DNA of 64,000 bases, from contig NC_089319.1 of NCBI RefSeq assembly GCF_036669915.1, forward strand, positions 19,279,885-19,343,884. Reading direction: 5' to 3'. The position numbers and the translations under genes were made by a program. This DNA comes from Pocillopora verrucosa. Its lineage: Eukaryota; Cnidaria; Anthozoa; Scleractinia; Pocilloporidae. The notes under the pieces were generated by a model. That model ran no database searches. It was given only the letters and a program-made list of their open reading frames with translations, and was not told where the DNA came from. Of the stretch, positions 52,928 through 64,000 are shown one piece after another. Positions within the stretch are counted from its first letter, which is position 1; each line of letters opens with the position of its first letter.

Positions 52928-55282
52928 TTTGACTCTGGTACTAGAAAATTCTGTCAGGCATACTTGGACATGTTTTGTACGGAAAATAAGTATTTGGGCT
53001 TCCTGTGGAGAGACTCAGACAGCGGTCGTCGTATATCTTTTCTAGGCTGGTTTTAAGTTTTCTGGCTTAACTTCGTGGTCTCTAGGGACTGGGGAAGAGA
53101 ATAAGTCATTTACGGACCTCTGAAGCAAAAAAAGCGCAATATTATATTCTTTCTCGATGGTCGAAGCAGTTGTGGAAAGACTTTTGAGAGAGGCACAAAT
53201 ATGGCCAGCTATTAAACTGTCTCATGGCCAATACACTCGAGTCATAAACAAAAGCTTGAGACTATCGCTCCGTTTCCACTTTGAAAGCGCAAGTTAAGGC
53301 CACTGCATAAATTGGCAGTAATGTTTTCAATGACAATTTTGGCATCAAATATTTCATTACAACCATCAGAGCGTTTTTCGACCTTTTTCAACTGAGTTTC
53401 AAATCTCGAGAGCCAGTCTTACATAAATCAATATAACGAATAGGCAGTTTAAAACTGTATGTGGCCACTCACTGTTCCTCTATACTCTAGTCTCCAATAA
53501 TAATTAAACTATCCTTTTAATTTTGCTTGTTATTTATAAATTATTTTCTTATTTCGTTGCAATTAAATTTTTGTGAGACTTTTGTTTTATACAACAAGGC
53601 ATTCCGTGTCGTCTCTTCGAAGAAAAAAAATTTCGTTTAAGTTTTCATTATGCGCCAATCACACCTTTTATGATATTTCTGCAAGGAAAAGCTTTGGTTT
53701 TTTTGCGCGCCACCCTGAAATTATTGTGGGGTGTTTATCGTCTTTTGCAGTACTCCGAAACAAACAATAAGTAGCACCGGGAAACTTCAATTGGGTCAAG
53801 AACGGAATTCTAAAGTCACTATCACTTACGGCTCACTCATCTCAACGGCGTAATTGGCTTCGCCAACACCTGTAGGTGGCAGTAGCGACAAAAACAGGCG
53901 ACGAGAACATAATACAAATAAACAGAAATTGCATCAAGCGCGGGAAAACGCGAGTGACCGGGTTGAGATTGATCGTGTCTTTGCATTTTATTAGCTAAAC
54001 GGATGGTGAGAGTTTTTTAAATCAACTGATGGCTCCTACTTGGAAATTCTCCTCGAAATCTGTTTCTGCGGCAATTTTTTCATTATTAAAAGACTAGAAC
54101 AGTTAAATATTTCATGTGACCACATGGCTGTTCTTGTATCATTGTTAGAGTTGTGAATTTGTCTTGAGTTTAAACTCGAAGATTCCCAGCGAGCACAAAT
54201 CTAAATTGAAGAATGTTTTAGCCTGTCATCTCTCAATTATGAATAAAATAGATCATTGTTTCATTTTCGTCAGTGATGCTTTCGCGTTTGACAAAGTTTA
54301 AGTTAAAATTTAACATGCACTTTAATTTTTTTCAGCGTTTAGTAACCAAATGGTATTAGCATCTGTGATCTTCGAGAATCTTCCTGCAGCTTCATTTGTC
54401 ATTCTTTGGCTGTCAGTGGTCTTTAATTACTGGTGTAATCGTATTGGCGCCTCGCCAGCTCTTTGAATACTTCTGAAAAGCCTGCTGTTTCAATTTATTC
54501 TAAATACCTCTTCTGGAGTTTCCGAATTCAAACATTTCGGAGTTGCTTCATCACGTCGTGGCATTTCATAGCGGGCCTATCCGATATATGATGTAAACTG
54601 CTCTCATGGTTCAATCGATTCTTAATCATTTTACAATAAAATTAACAGCTGGAATTGACGTCATTAATAAGGGAAAAGGTCAAGGGTCACAACATGTCTG
54701 AACTTGAAATTTGCAATTTAACTTAAGGTAGCTGAGTTTAATTTGTTAAGCCGGAATTACACCCAGTTGTGGTTAGCAAAAATCTAATTTGTTAAAAACG
54801 CATGTAGAGTAATCACACCGTGCTAAATCAACTTTTTAAAACTTTTTTATCACCCACAAATTAGATAAGTATCACGAAATACGATATGGTCTAATAACTA
54901 CTGTCCCACAGTTTGATTGAGTAGTTTCTATTTAAAATAGTGTTTATAACTGACTAAAAACTGCAAATCTTAAAATAGCAATTCATCCAGAATTTTCTTT
55001 AACAAAACAAAGTACAGTGCGTTCATCAATGCTTTTTTGTCCTTAAATGCACTCTTTTTCCTAGGCCGTTCAAAATTACGACCAGATGATATATGAACTA
55101 CCAAAACTTATAAGAAAATTCAGTGATTGGTTAAAAAAGGGCGAAAGGATTGATCGACACTTTGAACAACTTTTTGGACTCACAGACTCAGTAGTTCTCA
55201 CCACGATGGCATTAATGTTTTACGTCATTCCTCGCAGCGGGATGATGAGAATTGACGTCAATAGTCTTTCACGCCTCATTTA
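52928..55282. other. Convergent intergenic region between B1 and B2
   Basis: 2.35 kb between the 3' ends of the two family B genes. Contains a partial CCAAT-type repeat at 53935-54025 (GCGGGAAAACGCGAGTGACC). No other feature found. No trace of a third family B copy was noticed. Confidence 0.55.
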
Positions 55283-56053
55283 TCACAACAGCCTACCATG
55301 CCTTGCAATAAGAGGCATGCTGAGCTTTCGGTTAGAGCTTTTTTCAAAGTTGCATGGAAACTTCATACCAAATCCAGTTTCTGAAAATCTTCTTCCAATT
55401 TCAGGCAGGTTTATGGGGGGTAAATTTAGTTCCTGAGAATGACAAAAGCATATCCCTGATGTTCTTGAGCGAACTTTAAAAGGATTTTTAACAGAAACAT
55501 TCGTTTTCTCCACATCTTTAGCACTTTCGTCTTCAGAGTGTCTTAAAGTGGTTGCTTGAAATGGTTGTACGTCGGAACTTAAATTTTCTTTTTCAAATCC
55601 ATCTTCGAAATTCTGTCCATTCAACTCAGAGCTATCTTCTAAATTTTTGGACGCCCTGCTTGGGAAATCTCGTACTAAAGACTCTTGTATTGGTTCTTGC
55701 GCTTCTTCTCTGTGATTAAGGACCCGACTAAGTTGTCTTCCACCATGAGTTTTCACTGGAATTTTTGTGTCATTTCCAGCTACGAAACCATTCCTCCAGT
55801 CTAGAGCAAGCCTTCCGTTTTCCCTACGCTGAAAATGCAGCATTCCAGGGCTACTTCGGTGGATCTTTTTCAAAAAGGCATTAGTTTTGGCCTTCTCTCT
55901 GAAAAAGTTTTTCAGTGTCCAGTCTTTTTCGCACGACAATCCTCTGCTGGTTTGCACAAGCAGCCGAGTTTCACGCTTGTTTTTTGCATCAGCGATTCGA
56001 GATGCTGTTGTTGGAGCATATATACTCCTAGAATAACTATTTCTCCTTTGCAT
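55283..56053 (-). CDS. Family B protein B2: uncharacterised, intronless paralogue of B1
   Basis: Unrecognised 256-aa protein in one exon. It aligns with B1 at the N-terminus (RRNSYSR, PTTASR, a charged helix with LKNFFREKAK) and at the C-terminus (residues 191-256: PFKVRSRTSGIC, LPPINLPEIGRRFSE, FPC, RKLSMPL). The frame is open to an upstream ATG at 56092. I place the start at 56053 because the Met-x-RRNSYSR beginning there matches the B1 start; the upstream 13 residues have no counterpart. The C-terminus stops shortly after the conserved block, unlike B1. It converges with B1, and its start lies about 690 bp from the divergent ENGase gene. Function unknown. Confidence 0.78.
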   Translation of the reverse strand: MQRRNSYSRSIYAPTTASRIADAKNKRETRLLVQTSRGLSCEKDWTLKNFFREKAKTNAFLKKIHRSSPGMLHFQRRENGRLALDWRNGFVAGNDTKIPVKTHGGRQLSRVLNHREEAQEPIQESLVRDFPSRASKNLEDSSELNGQNFEDGFEKENLSSDVQPFQATTLRHSEDESAKDVEKTNVSVKNPFKVRSRTSGICFCHSQELNLPPINLPEIGRRFSETGFGMKFPCNFEKSSNRKLSMPLIARHGRLL

Positions 56054-56745
56054 CGCGGAATTAAATGAATATCTCTTATTGGTTACTGACAACGTTTAAA
56101 CCACGAACCTTTAAGTGTGTGTGACCTGTCAAGACAACGTTCAGAGGTTCAACTGTGGAATATTCAAGTCTTATGCCTACTTTGTTCCGTAAAGAATATG
56201 GCTATAATAAGAAACGGTATTTTCACGCTGCTAAAAATAACGAAAAAATCTCCCCTGTGAACCAAAGTATGTTCGTCTTTGTTTGAACACAAAAACCCTT
56301 ATTGTGTAGTCATTTTGTCTTATGTGCGTCATTGGCAATCTTTGAATTTTGGAACTGATAACAGGAATGAATGGAGTCCAGTTCATTTTGTAATCACACG
56401 AGTGATTAACAAAATTGGACGACCGCGAAGCGTGAGTCCATTTTGTTACTTAGAGTTTGATTACAGACATAATTGGACGACAAGATGTCTTGTTACCAAT
56501 TCATCAAAACAGTGAAAAATTGAGAAATAAACGAGTCATCGGTTATAAGTTTTCTTATGGAAAACAACTCAGGGAAATACACGGCAATAGCACCCGCTTG
56601 TGACGCGCAAACAAGCATCAACTTGCATCAACTTTCTCGATCAGGCGTCATCTTAAAAATTGACCGATAAACTCCTGGGGACGAGCTTCGCATAATGCTG
56701 CAAATACGTGGCACCGGTTAAGCCTGGAGTCTAACGAAACGAAAC
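56054..56745. promoter_or_regulatory. Short head-to-head region between B2 and ENGase
   Basis: About 690 bp separate two divergent start codons, so it must contain both promoters. A 140-bp foldback element (56357-56499) sits in its middle. No TATA box placed convincingly. Confidence 0.5.
56357..56499. repeat. Foldback element of the ATGGAGTC type, copy 2
   Basis: TGATAACAGGAATGAATGGA at left is mirrored by TCTTGTTACCA at right. The centre has GACGACCGCGAAGCG between TTAACAAAATTGG and CCATTTTGTTA arms. Relative of 38402-38545. Confidence 0.65.
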
Positions 56746-59700
56746 ATGGCGGGCGATTCATTGTTGATTCTGTTTTGGACAGTTTTAGCAGTTGTATTTG
56801 GAATATATGCGCTCTGGAAGTATCTTAGATCTGGGAATACCAAATCACAGAAAAATTTAACTGTTCAAGCCCCTGAAACTGTAAAAGAGGCGCGTTTGAA
56901 ATATTTTATTGGTAACCAGGAAGTAGTCACAAGCGAAACTCGTGACATGTCCACTAATTCTGGTGCAAAATATGAGATTATTTCCTCGGAAGAAACGAGA
57001 GAAGAGGAAAGAGAACCAGACATAACTGACGCTAAACTAGATTCTGTAGCTCGCCAGCCTTCTTTGCAGTACACCAAGTTCATTGACGGACCTAGTAAGA
57101 TGAACGGAGTCGGCAAAGTCGCAGACAACAGTTTCGATCCAGAAACGGGTATGCCGATTACTCGACCACTTAAAACATTAGATGAGGCCTTGTCTTGGAG
57201 ACAGGGATTTGACTTTTTTAACGTAGCCTCAGTTCCATTGAGTGAACAGGGCAGGAAGATGGAGAAGAGACCTCGGACTTTAGTGTGTCATGACATGATG
57301 GGAGGGTATATTTTTGACAGGTTTGTGGATATTTTGCACCAGTTCTCCAGCGTAAATATGACCTGGAGATATTGCTGTGAGACTCGGGAAACCCTGGATA
57401 CCAAAAATATTTCTGGAGGTCTTTGAGTCTCAAAGAAAAGCCAATTAAGTATCAGAAGATTGTACAGCAAACAGTAGAGGTTCATAGTTTGTGGGTTTGA
57501 GGTTTACACTTGTGTGCTGGACTTCATCGTAATTGGTTAGTTCATGACTGACCTGTCAATCAAATCAAAGTATTAGCAGTTGTCACTTTAAAAAGCAGTG
57601 ATAGTCTACAAAATATTGGAAATGATCAAATGGTGGATAATTTACTAAGCAGTTATAATATATCTGTGGGAGACATGGTGGCCTAATGTTTGGTGCACTG
57701 GACTCTGGGTAGAGAGGTCCAGGTCTGAGATCTAGCAGTGATATTGTGTTGTGTTCTTTGGCAGTACCTTTCTACATCCAGCAGTTTACATGGGTAGTGG
57801 CAAATTGTCAGGGAAGCCTGATGCAATGCTGGGGGGGGGGGGGGGGGGGGGGGGGGGATAGCCTTGTGATGGACTAGCATCCCATCCTGGGAAAAAATTT
57901 TTTCTTCATAATACTGTTTTTGGATTGTGTGAATAAATAATGGAAAATATAGATATTACCAAGGTTTAAAGGGGGGTTTTCAATCTTTGGGTTGTTCTCC
58001 ACAGCAACAAACCTTGAAGAGGATATGATGAATGTTGTTTCACAAAATTCATGCAAATTCATTCTCATAGGTTTGTACAAGGCTACAGCTCATGTGATTG
58101 TTATCGGATATACCACTGGCAGCTTATTGACTTATTTGTGTACTTCAGTCATCACTTTGTTACAATACCACCCCCGTGTTGGACCAATGCTGCCCACACC
58201 CATGGGGTACCAGTGTTAGGAACTTTAATCACAGAAAACGAAGATGGCATAGTTAGGTGCAGTAACTTTTTAAAGGATACATCATCAGTAGAGGCTCTTG
58301 TGAATCAGCTTGTCAATATAGCTGAGTATTATGGATTCGATGGATGGCTTTTAAACATTGAAAATCCTATTCAGGTAATTAACTCAGTGCTCCAAGCTGC
58401 CACTGACTCAAATTGTGGAAAAAAGTTTTAGAAAACAAATTGAAAGAAAGTAGAGTCTTAAGACAGTTACTCTTGTTTTGTTGTTTCATATTGGTATTGT
58501 ATGCCAATCAACAGCAAGAAATGTGGAAAACTATTCTTTTAGGAGCCACCAAACTTGCAAAAGCAATGATCAATTTCTATCAATTTCTATCCCTTTTTAT
58601 GAAGTTCATGTTCATTTGCTCTACCCACCTATAAAATTCAGATGAATAGTGTTGATTTATACAAATTTGTGGCACATTTTCTAGATGTTCTGGCAATGTT
58701 CTCTACGAAAACTGTGGGAAAAAATGCGTGGTGTATACTCTATTGTTTACAGTAATTGTTGTTCTGAATTGTCTCAGCTAACTAATCAAGATGACTCAAA
58801 ATTTTAAATTGATTTGGAGTTCTATTGAGATAATGATCATAGAAATGTGTAACTGTGTTCCTTTTTTTTGCAGCCAGTTCAGATCAACAATCTTGAGGAA
58901 TTTGTGAAGAGCTTGACGACTGAGATGCATGAACGCATCCCTAATTCACTTGTTATCTGGTATGACAGTGTAACTTACAAAGGAGACCTTGCTTGGCAGA
59001 ATGAGCTGAATGCAAACAACCGGTAACAAATACTATTGTTCACTTTGTTTTGGATAAAAATAGCTTGTTATTTACTATATTAACCCTTTAACTCTCAAGA
59101 TTTCATTAGTAATTCTCCTTACTGTCTGCCATACAGTTCTTGTGATGCTAGTTTTAAGAATTTGGTATTGTTGATCAACTAATAATCCCCTAATTGATAT
59201 TTTTCTTTATTCTCATCACTTGTCTGCTTGATATTGTATTGATATCAAAAGGAGAAATTCTGTCTTGGTCACTTATGGGAGTTAAAGGGTTAAAGATATC
59301 AGAGAGATTTCATATTAATTACTGATTTGTTTTAATTTTTTTAAGTCAATTTATTAGTTTGAATTAGGTGATCAATTTTCTGTTGTTTTACTCTCCCTGC
59401 AGAATTTTTTTTGATGTCTCTGATGGTATATTTTTGAACTATGGTTGGAAGGAGGCTCATCTGATGAGATCAGCTGCTGCTGCAGGACGGCAACGTCAAA
59501 CTGATGTCTATGTTGGGGTGGATGTTTTTGGGCGTGGCTGCTATGGAGGTGGTGGTTATAACTCAAAAGTGGTATGTTCAGTATTGGACTAAAAAAGACT
59601 CCTAATATGTACTTGCCTTGGTACTGTAAAACTTAAGTCTTGGGCTTGAATGTCTAATACATGTCAGTGCATACACCGTGTTTCTAGTTTTGCTATTCTC

Positions 59701-62700
59701 CTGGCTTTCATTCTTGTCCATCACAATTAACCTCCCAGCATTTTATCAGGTTTCCTCTCACTTTGCTTGGACCCATTTGTACTCTTGGGTGACAAGAGGC
59801 ACTGTGAAATATAATTATCTTAAATTGCCAAATAATGTGATACAGGTACCTGGCCTGGGGTTGAATCTGAACTTGTGATTCAGAGTCCAGTGCAACAATC
59901 ACACCGTTCAACGCTATAACTGTCAGGTGTATGTAACTCTTCTCCACAAGCCAAGAATGTGTACATGCCAAGTTAAAAAAAAATGTATTAATGCTTGTTT
60001 AATCCCCGCTAACATTCAACCAAAGTTTTATATACCTTATGTTTTTGGAAATGTTGTGAACAATTTAATACAAATTTGAAAAGTCATGTTCACCAGATAA
60101 GGCTTTTGCTTGCATTTTGAGGCAGATTTAGGTTTGTATAAACATTTATATAACTTCTGTGGTACAAATGTTGGGCATAGCTGAAAAGATTTTGAAGGTA
60201 ATAAGCAGGCCCAGACAATAAGGTCTGAAAAAAGTGATTGGATAAGTGCTAAAACCCTTGACTAAGTGCTAAATATATAAGTGCTAAAACCCTTAACTGA
60301 CTCTCTCATATCAAGACAGATACGAGGATATAGCCAAATTCTTTGAAATAAATAAACTATTTTTTAATTTGTTTTAGGCATTTAAGGTGATTAGAGATGA
60401 GAAGCTATCTGCAGCACTGTTTGCTCCAGGATGGGTTATGGAGGAACATGGAAGTGAACATTTCACTGTCAATAATGACAAGTAAGGGTTTGACACTTTA
60501 AGAGTGAGTTCAAATAAACCCTTTACACCCTAACATCAGTATGCATATTCTCCTTACTGTCCTCTAGATATTTCCTAATGTTCTGAAAAGGAGAATTTGT
60601 TTCACAATCAAGAGCTTCTCTAGTTGGTGATCATTTCCTTTATTCTTGTGACCTTAACCTGTGATTTTGGGGAGATACTTTAAGGAGAAATTAGATGCTT
60701 GTCACTCTTAGGGATTAAAGGGTTAAACTTGCTTTACTTTACTTGGTAATTGTCCCCAATCAAGTTCTCCAGAAGTATATTATATTCTCCAGAAGTTTTA
60801 ACTACAAAAGATGGTCAAAATAATGAAAGCATAGGTGAGATGCTCAATTCCTCTGCTGGAAAGTTCCAAAAGTTAAAGATCACTGATAAGTCTCTTCTCT
60901 GCGACAAAAACTATTTTTTGCACATATTTGAGCATTTTTTTGTGTTTAAGATAATGTACCTTGTTAGCATGTGGTTGATAATCCTACTGCAGTAGAGCTA
61001 AATTGCAACACTTGAATAGTACTTTCCTTTATCGAAGGAAAGCATCTTGAGATTTGAAGGAAATCTTTGTTGAGCAGGTGAATTCAACTTAATTTACCAA
61101 CACCTGTTAACTACATCTGATGATTTACATGAGCAAGCTTACTGCAGGCTGTTTAAAACTTTTAAATAAAATAACCCCTCAGCAGCAATTTTATGGGCCT
61201 TAAAGACTGAAGTTGTTTCTCATTTTAATCCCTCATAACTTTGGATCTGTTTGCAGTTCAAAGTCTCCTACTGATCAGTAGCATGTGTTCATTGTTTGTA
61301 CCATTAAATGGCAGGTTTTGGAATCTTTTGGATCCCTTTTGTACTGTACACACCTCTATAAAAAAGATGCCCTTTGTGACATCCATGTGCCGTGGCTATG
61401 GAAAGACTGCTAGCATTGATGGAAAGGTGATGATTACAAGTTGTTTATTAGTCAGAAAGCTGAACCTATGCTGTTGCCATGCAATTAGCCAAGGGTGTTC
61501 TGAACAAGTTACATGGCGTGTCTGGTGAAATGACAAATTTTCTGTCACCCTGAGGTTGTACAATAGTTACCTGTGCACCTCGGAAGTGAGATGAAAAATC
61601 TTAGTAATGTATGGCAGCATTATATGCATAGTGCATCATAACATTCATTTGAATAGTAATTTGCTTATTGGTTTCACTGTTGATGTCTGTATTTGATTAA
61701 GGCTGTCCTATCAACACCTTGGACAAACCTTAGTGCACAGCAATACCAGCCCTCATTCAACGATACATTCTTCAGTCTGGGTGACAAGGATGGCTTGATA
61801 ATCAGCTCTGTAGAGTTCACCACTGATGAGGCATACAATGGTGGAGGTTGTCAGGTGATCAGTGGTTGTGTCAACTCCTCACAAGCCATATCCAGGGGTG
61901 TGGTGAGGTGAGGCTTTTATGAGTTATTGTCTTTAATTCATTTATTTATTTGTGATGTTTAGACAGGCTGGCACGGTTCAGCTTTACAGCTGGTTGAAAT
62001 GGGGCCTGTTATTGAACATATAAAGAGCTTCCTACACTTGAATTTTGGTCCTCCAAATCAAACTTTAAATTTTTTTGTTACTGTGGATGTCAGATGCTCT
62101 TATAGATGCTATCATAGCTTTAATTTACCTGAGTGTGAGTCTCATATCTTGTTAGTTTATCATCCCAGTTAGGTATTCCTGGTATAGAGCTTATAGACTC
62201 AATTTGAGCAGCTCTCTTGGGTTGGGTCCCTATTACACTTAGTTATCTTGCTTCAGTGGTTTGAATGGTGGATATCGCTATCCACTGGATAAATCTGTAA
62301 TCAGTGAATAGCACAGCATGTTTTTTTAAAACTTATCTTCTCGATAGTGACTACTCTTTTGGATAGGGTCATATGCCCTTTGCACAACTGGTGTTAGGGG
62401 TAATTATCTCCTCTCCCCCCCCCCCCCCCCCACCCCAAGGAAGGAATGCAAGGTAATCACAGTTTACAACTTTGTCAAGCTTGCTATGGTGTCCAGGTTT
62501 CTCTAATGAACTTGACGTGCCCCCCTGGACAGTGGCCATGGCCCCCAACCCCGTCCAAAATCCAGTTGCACAATTCCTTATCTGGACGTTGCACTGCCTC
62601 GGATATGCGAGGGGGGGAGGGAACTTGTGCCACAAGAGCCATGAGAGAATTTTGAGTGTGAAGTTTAGTTGTCAGGCCAGTTGTGGTTTCTTTCCATACA

Positions 62701-63851
62701 ACTTGTTTAATGTCTTTTTTTGTGTTTGTTCGTTAGGCTGTTTAAAACGGACATGCTCATGACAGGTCCTTTTCTGGTGTCATTCTCTTTCAAGTCGTGT
62801 CCAAGTGTTCCCGTGTTAGTGGCGCTTCAGCTTCATCTCGACACAATGCCTACTTACATTCTTCTCTGTCCTGCCTCATCAGATGACCAAGGTGTTGTGA
62901 CAAATAGTCATCTTCACATTATAGTAATTTTCAAATAAGTGTTGATGTGTGATTGGTCTTAAAAAACTTGTGTCACTGTATCAAGCAATCGCGAGTTGGT
63001 CACACACGTTTTCCCGCGCCTAAGACTCGTTAGATCGTTGCATTACCCCGTAAGTAGGCCCCCTTATTAGCGCTGTAGGACGTGTGTGTCTTCGAACGAG
63101 GGAAGATTTGAAACAAGGGGGGTCTGGTTCTTTCCCCAGGTCTTGCATTCCTCTCACTTTCCTGCTGGTGAGGAAACGCTCGTGCCCATGACGGAGAGAG
63201 GTTCCCAACCTTTCTCTGCCCTGCTCGCGCGTGCTCGCAGGCTATGATTTTATCGAATTTGAATTCTCACCAGTTTGTCATGTTGTGTACCTTGTTTTTC
63301 GATTGGTCGTTGAGATGTCTTTTAGTCTGGTATTTTTTTTTTACGACACTCAATCGAAAGTGGTGTTTTATTCCATTTTTTAAGAAGATATACCAAACAA
63401 TTTCATCAAAATATATTTTGTTGGGTTTTACAGTCATTGTTCGCTTTAAGAAGCCAGACGAAAGCTGCGGGGAGGAGTTAATGTAATCAGAAAGGTTTAA
63501 AAATATCTAGAGCACATTTGATTTTCGTTTTAAAGAGTATACTCTTTTTTCTTTCTTTCAGATCCTGGTAACTCAGAGGAGACTGAACAAAATAACAAGC
63601 TGATTCGTCGATATGGAGTGCCAAAGTCCCGGCCGTTAACGTCATCAGTGTTCATGTCTCCTATAAGTCAGGAGCATTATCGATTGTTTCAACCTCTGAC
63701 CGGTTCTTTCCATGACTCAGTGCAGCAGGCTCACGGATTAAAAGAAAGCAGAGATGACTGCGGTTCAGATTGGCACACAAGGTTTGTACTGAGAGTGACG
63801 GAGGGGTTTATGATGGAAACCTGGGGCCCGAATCTTGAAAGTCAATTGTGA
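56746..63851 (+). CDS. ENGASE: Endo-beta-N-acetylglucosaminidase (GH85, ENGase) with N-terminal membrane anchor; 3' end uncertain
   Basis: Cleaves the chitobiose core of free N-glycans, normally in the cytosol. Exons: 56746-57320, 58071-58374, 58874-59022, 59403-59571, 60378-60481, 61315-61426, 61702-61907, 62737-62891, 63562 onward; phases all agree. Exon 1 encodes a hydrophobic segment (about residues 6-27), a variable acidic linker, and then PLKTLDEALSWRQGFDFFNV and PRTLVCHDMMGGY, the GH85 start. Exon 2 has HWQLIDLFVYFSHH, TIPPPCWTNAAHTHG and the catalytic FDGWLLNIEN (Asn/Glu pair). Later come IWYDSV, VYVGVDVFGRG, LFAPGWV and PFVTSMCRGYG. The last exon either splices near 63841 or reads on to the stop at 63849-63851; I cannot decide. 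The human enzyme lacks an obvious TM segment, so the anchor is unusual. Introns hold two SINE copies and several inverted-repeat elements. Confidence 0.9.
57665..57890 (+). repeat. tRNA-derived SINE, family 1, with 27-base G run
   Basis: tRNA-like head (GTGGCCTAATG, GTGCACTGGACTC) and body GGCAAATTGTCAGGGAAGCC, then GATGCAATGCT, an uninterrupted G27 (57831-57857) and CTTGTGATGGACTAGCATCC. In ENGase intron 1. Confidence 0.7.
59081..59293. repeat. Inverted-repeat element, family 1
   Basis: Ends TTAACCCTTTAACTCTCAAG and TGGGAGTTAAAGGGTTAA. Interior as in 35871-36082. In ENGase intron 3. Confidence 0.75.
59703..59912 (-). repeat. Diverged tRNA-derived SINE
   Basis: On the minus strand: a head with GTTGCACTGGACTCTG and a degraded B-box, then a body with CAAGAGTACAAATGGG, and ending in ATGCTGGGAGG-like sequence. 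Resembles family 1. In ENGase intron 4. Confidence 0.5.
60515..60727. repeat. Inverted-repeat element, family 2 (opposite orientation)
   Basis: Begins AACCCTTTACACCCTAACAT and ends TCTTAGGGATTAAAGGGTTA, the inverse orientation of the ABCA5 intron copies. Interior includes CAGTATGCATATTCTCC. In ENGase intron 5. Confidence 0.65.
62256..62392. repeat. Degraded palindromic element of the GCTATCCACTGGATA type
   Basis: GATATCGCTATCCACTGGAT at left and TTTTGGATAGGGTCATATGC near the right, ending in GCACAACTGG. Relative of 23178-23322. In ENGase intron 7. Confidence 0.5.
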
Positions 63852-64000
63852 ACGGTTCGGAAAAGTTGCATATCCTATTGATGGACGTTCCTGTTATTTG
63901 ACTAATTCACCGCTATCTGCCCCTTTTTTTAAAATTTAATTTAATTTGCAAACCATCCATTCAAGTTATATTTAAAACTGTATTTTGAGGTCACAAACAT

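Overview
This window is animal nuclear DNA, most likely from a stony coral or other anthozoan. Most genes are split by many short GT-AG introns, and the encoded proteins are typical animal families (ABCA transporter, SUN-domain protein, KCTD, TMEM26, ENGase, rhodopsin-class GPCR). The non-coding DNA is AT-rich and full of short palindromic elements and tRNA-derived SINEs of the kind I associate with coral genomes. The species call is an inference. I could not run any search. Exon models were built by hand from GT-AG sites, reading-frame phase and remembered family resemblance.

Layout, left to right. 156-14840 (minus): all but the 3' end of an ABCA5-like full ABC transporter, 21 exons and about 1445 codons in frame. 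18883-19749 (minus): an intronless gene of an unrecognised family, called A here (A1). 21740-22795 (minus): an intronless class A GPCR. 24512-30396 (minus): a complete 12-exon SUN-domain gene, 412 aa. 32565-37212 (plus): a complete 6-exon KCTD2/5/17-type gene, 201 aa. 40970-41731 (plus): the second family A gene (A2). 43459-48873 (minus): a complete 3-exon TMEM26-like gene, 520 aa. 52055-52927 (plus) and 55283-56053 (minus): two convergent intronless paralogues of a second unrecognised family, B. 56746 to the right end (plus): an ENGase (GH85) gene with an unusual N-terminal membrane anchor.

The ordinary genes do not form an obvious pathway: lipid transport (ABCA5), nuclear-envelope linkage (SUN), cullin-3 adaptor (KCTD), membrane protein (TMEM26) and free N-glycan processing (ENGase) are simply neighbours. 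The novel part is the four small single-exon genes A1, A2, B1 and B2. They form two pairs of diverged paralogues. They are predicted to be largely disordered, basic and Ser-rich. Conserved blocks lie at both ends, and RRxS-type basophilic kinase sites recur (five in A2). I recognise neither family.

Mobile DNA: at least seven families of short inverted-repeat or foldback elements, two tRNA-related SINE families, a roughly 570-bp GACT-type satellite inside an ABCA5 intron, and a nearly exact 127-bp direct duplication just upstream of ABCA5.
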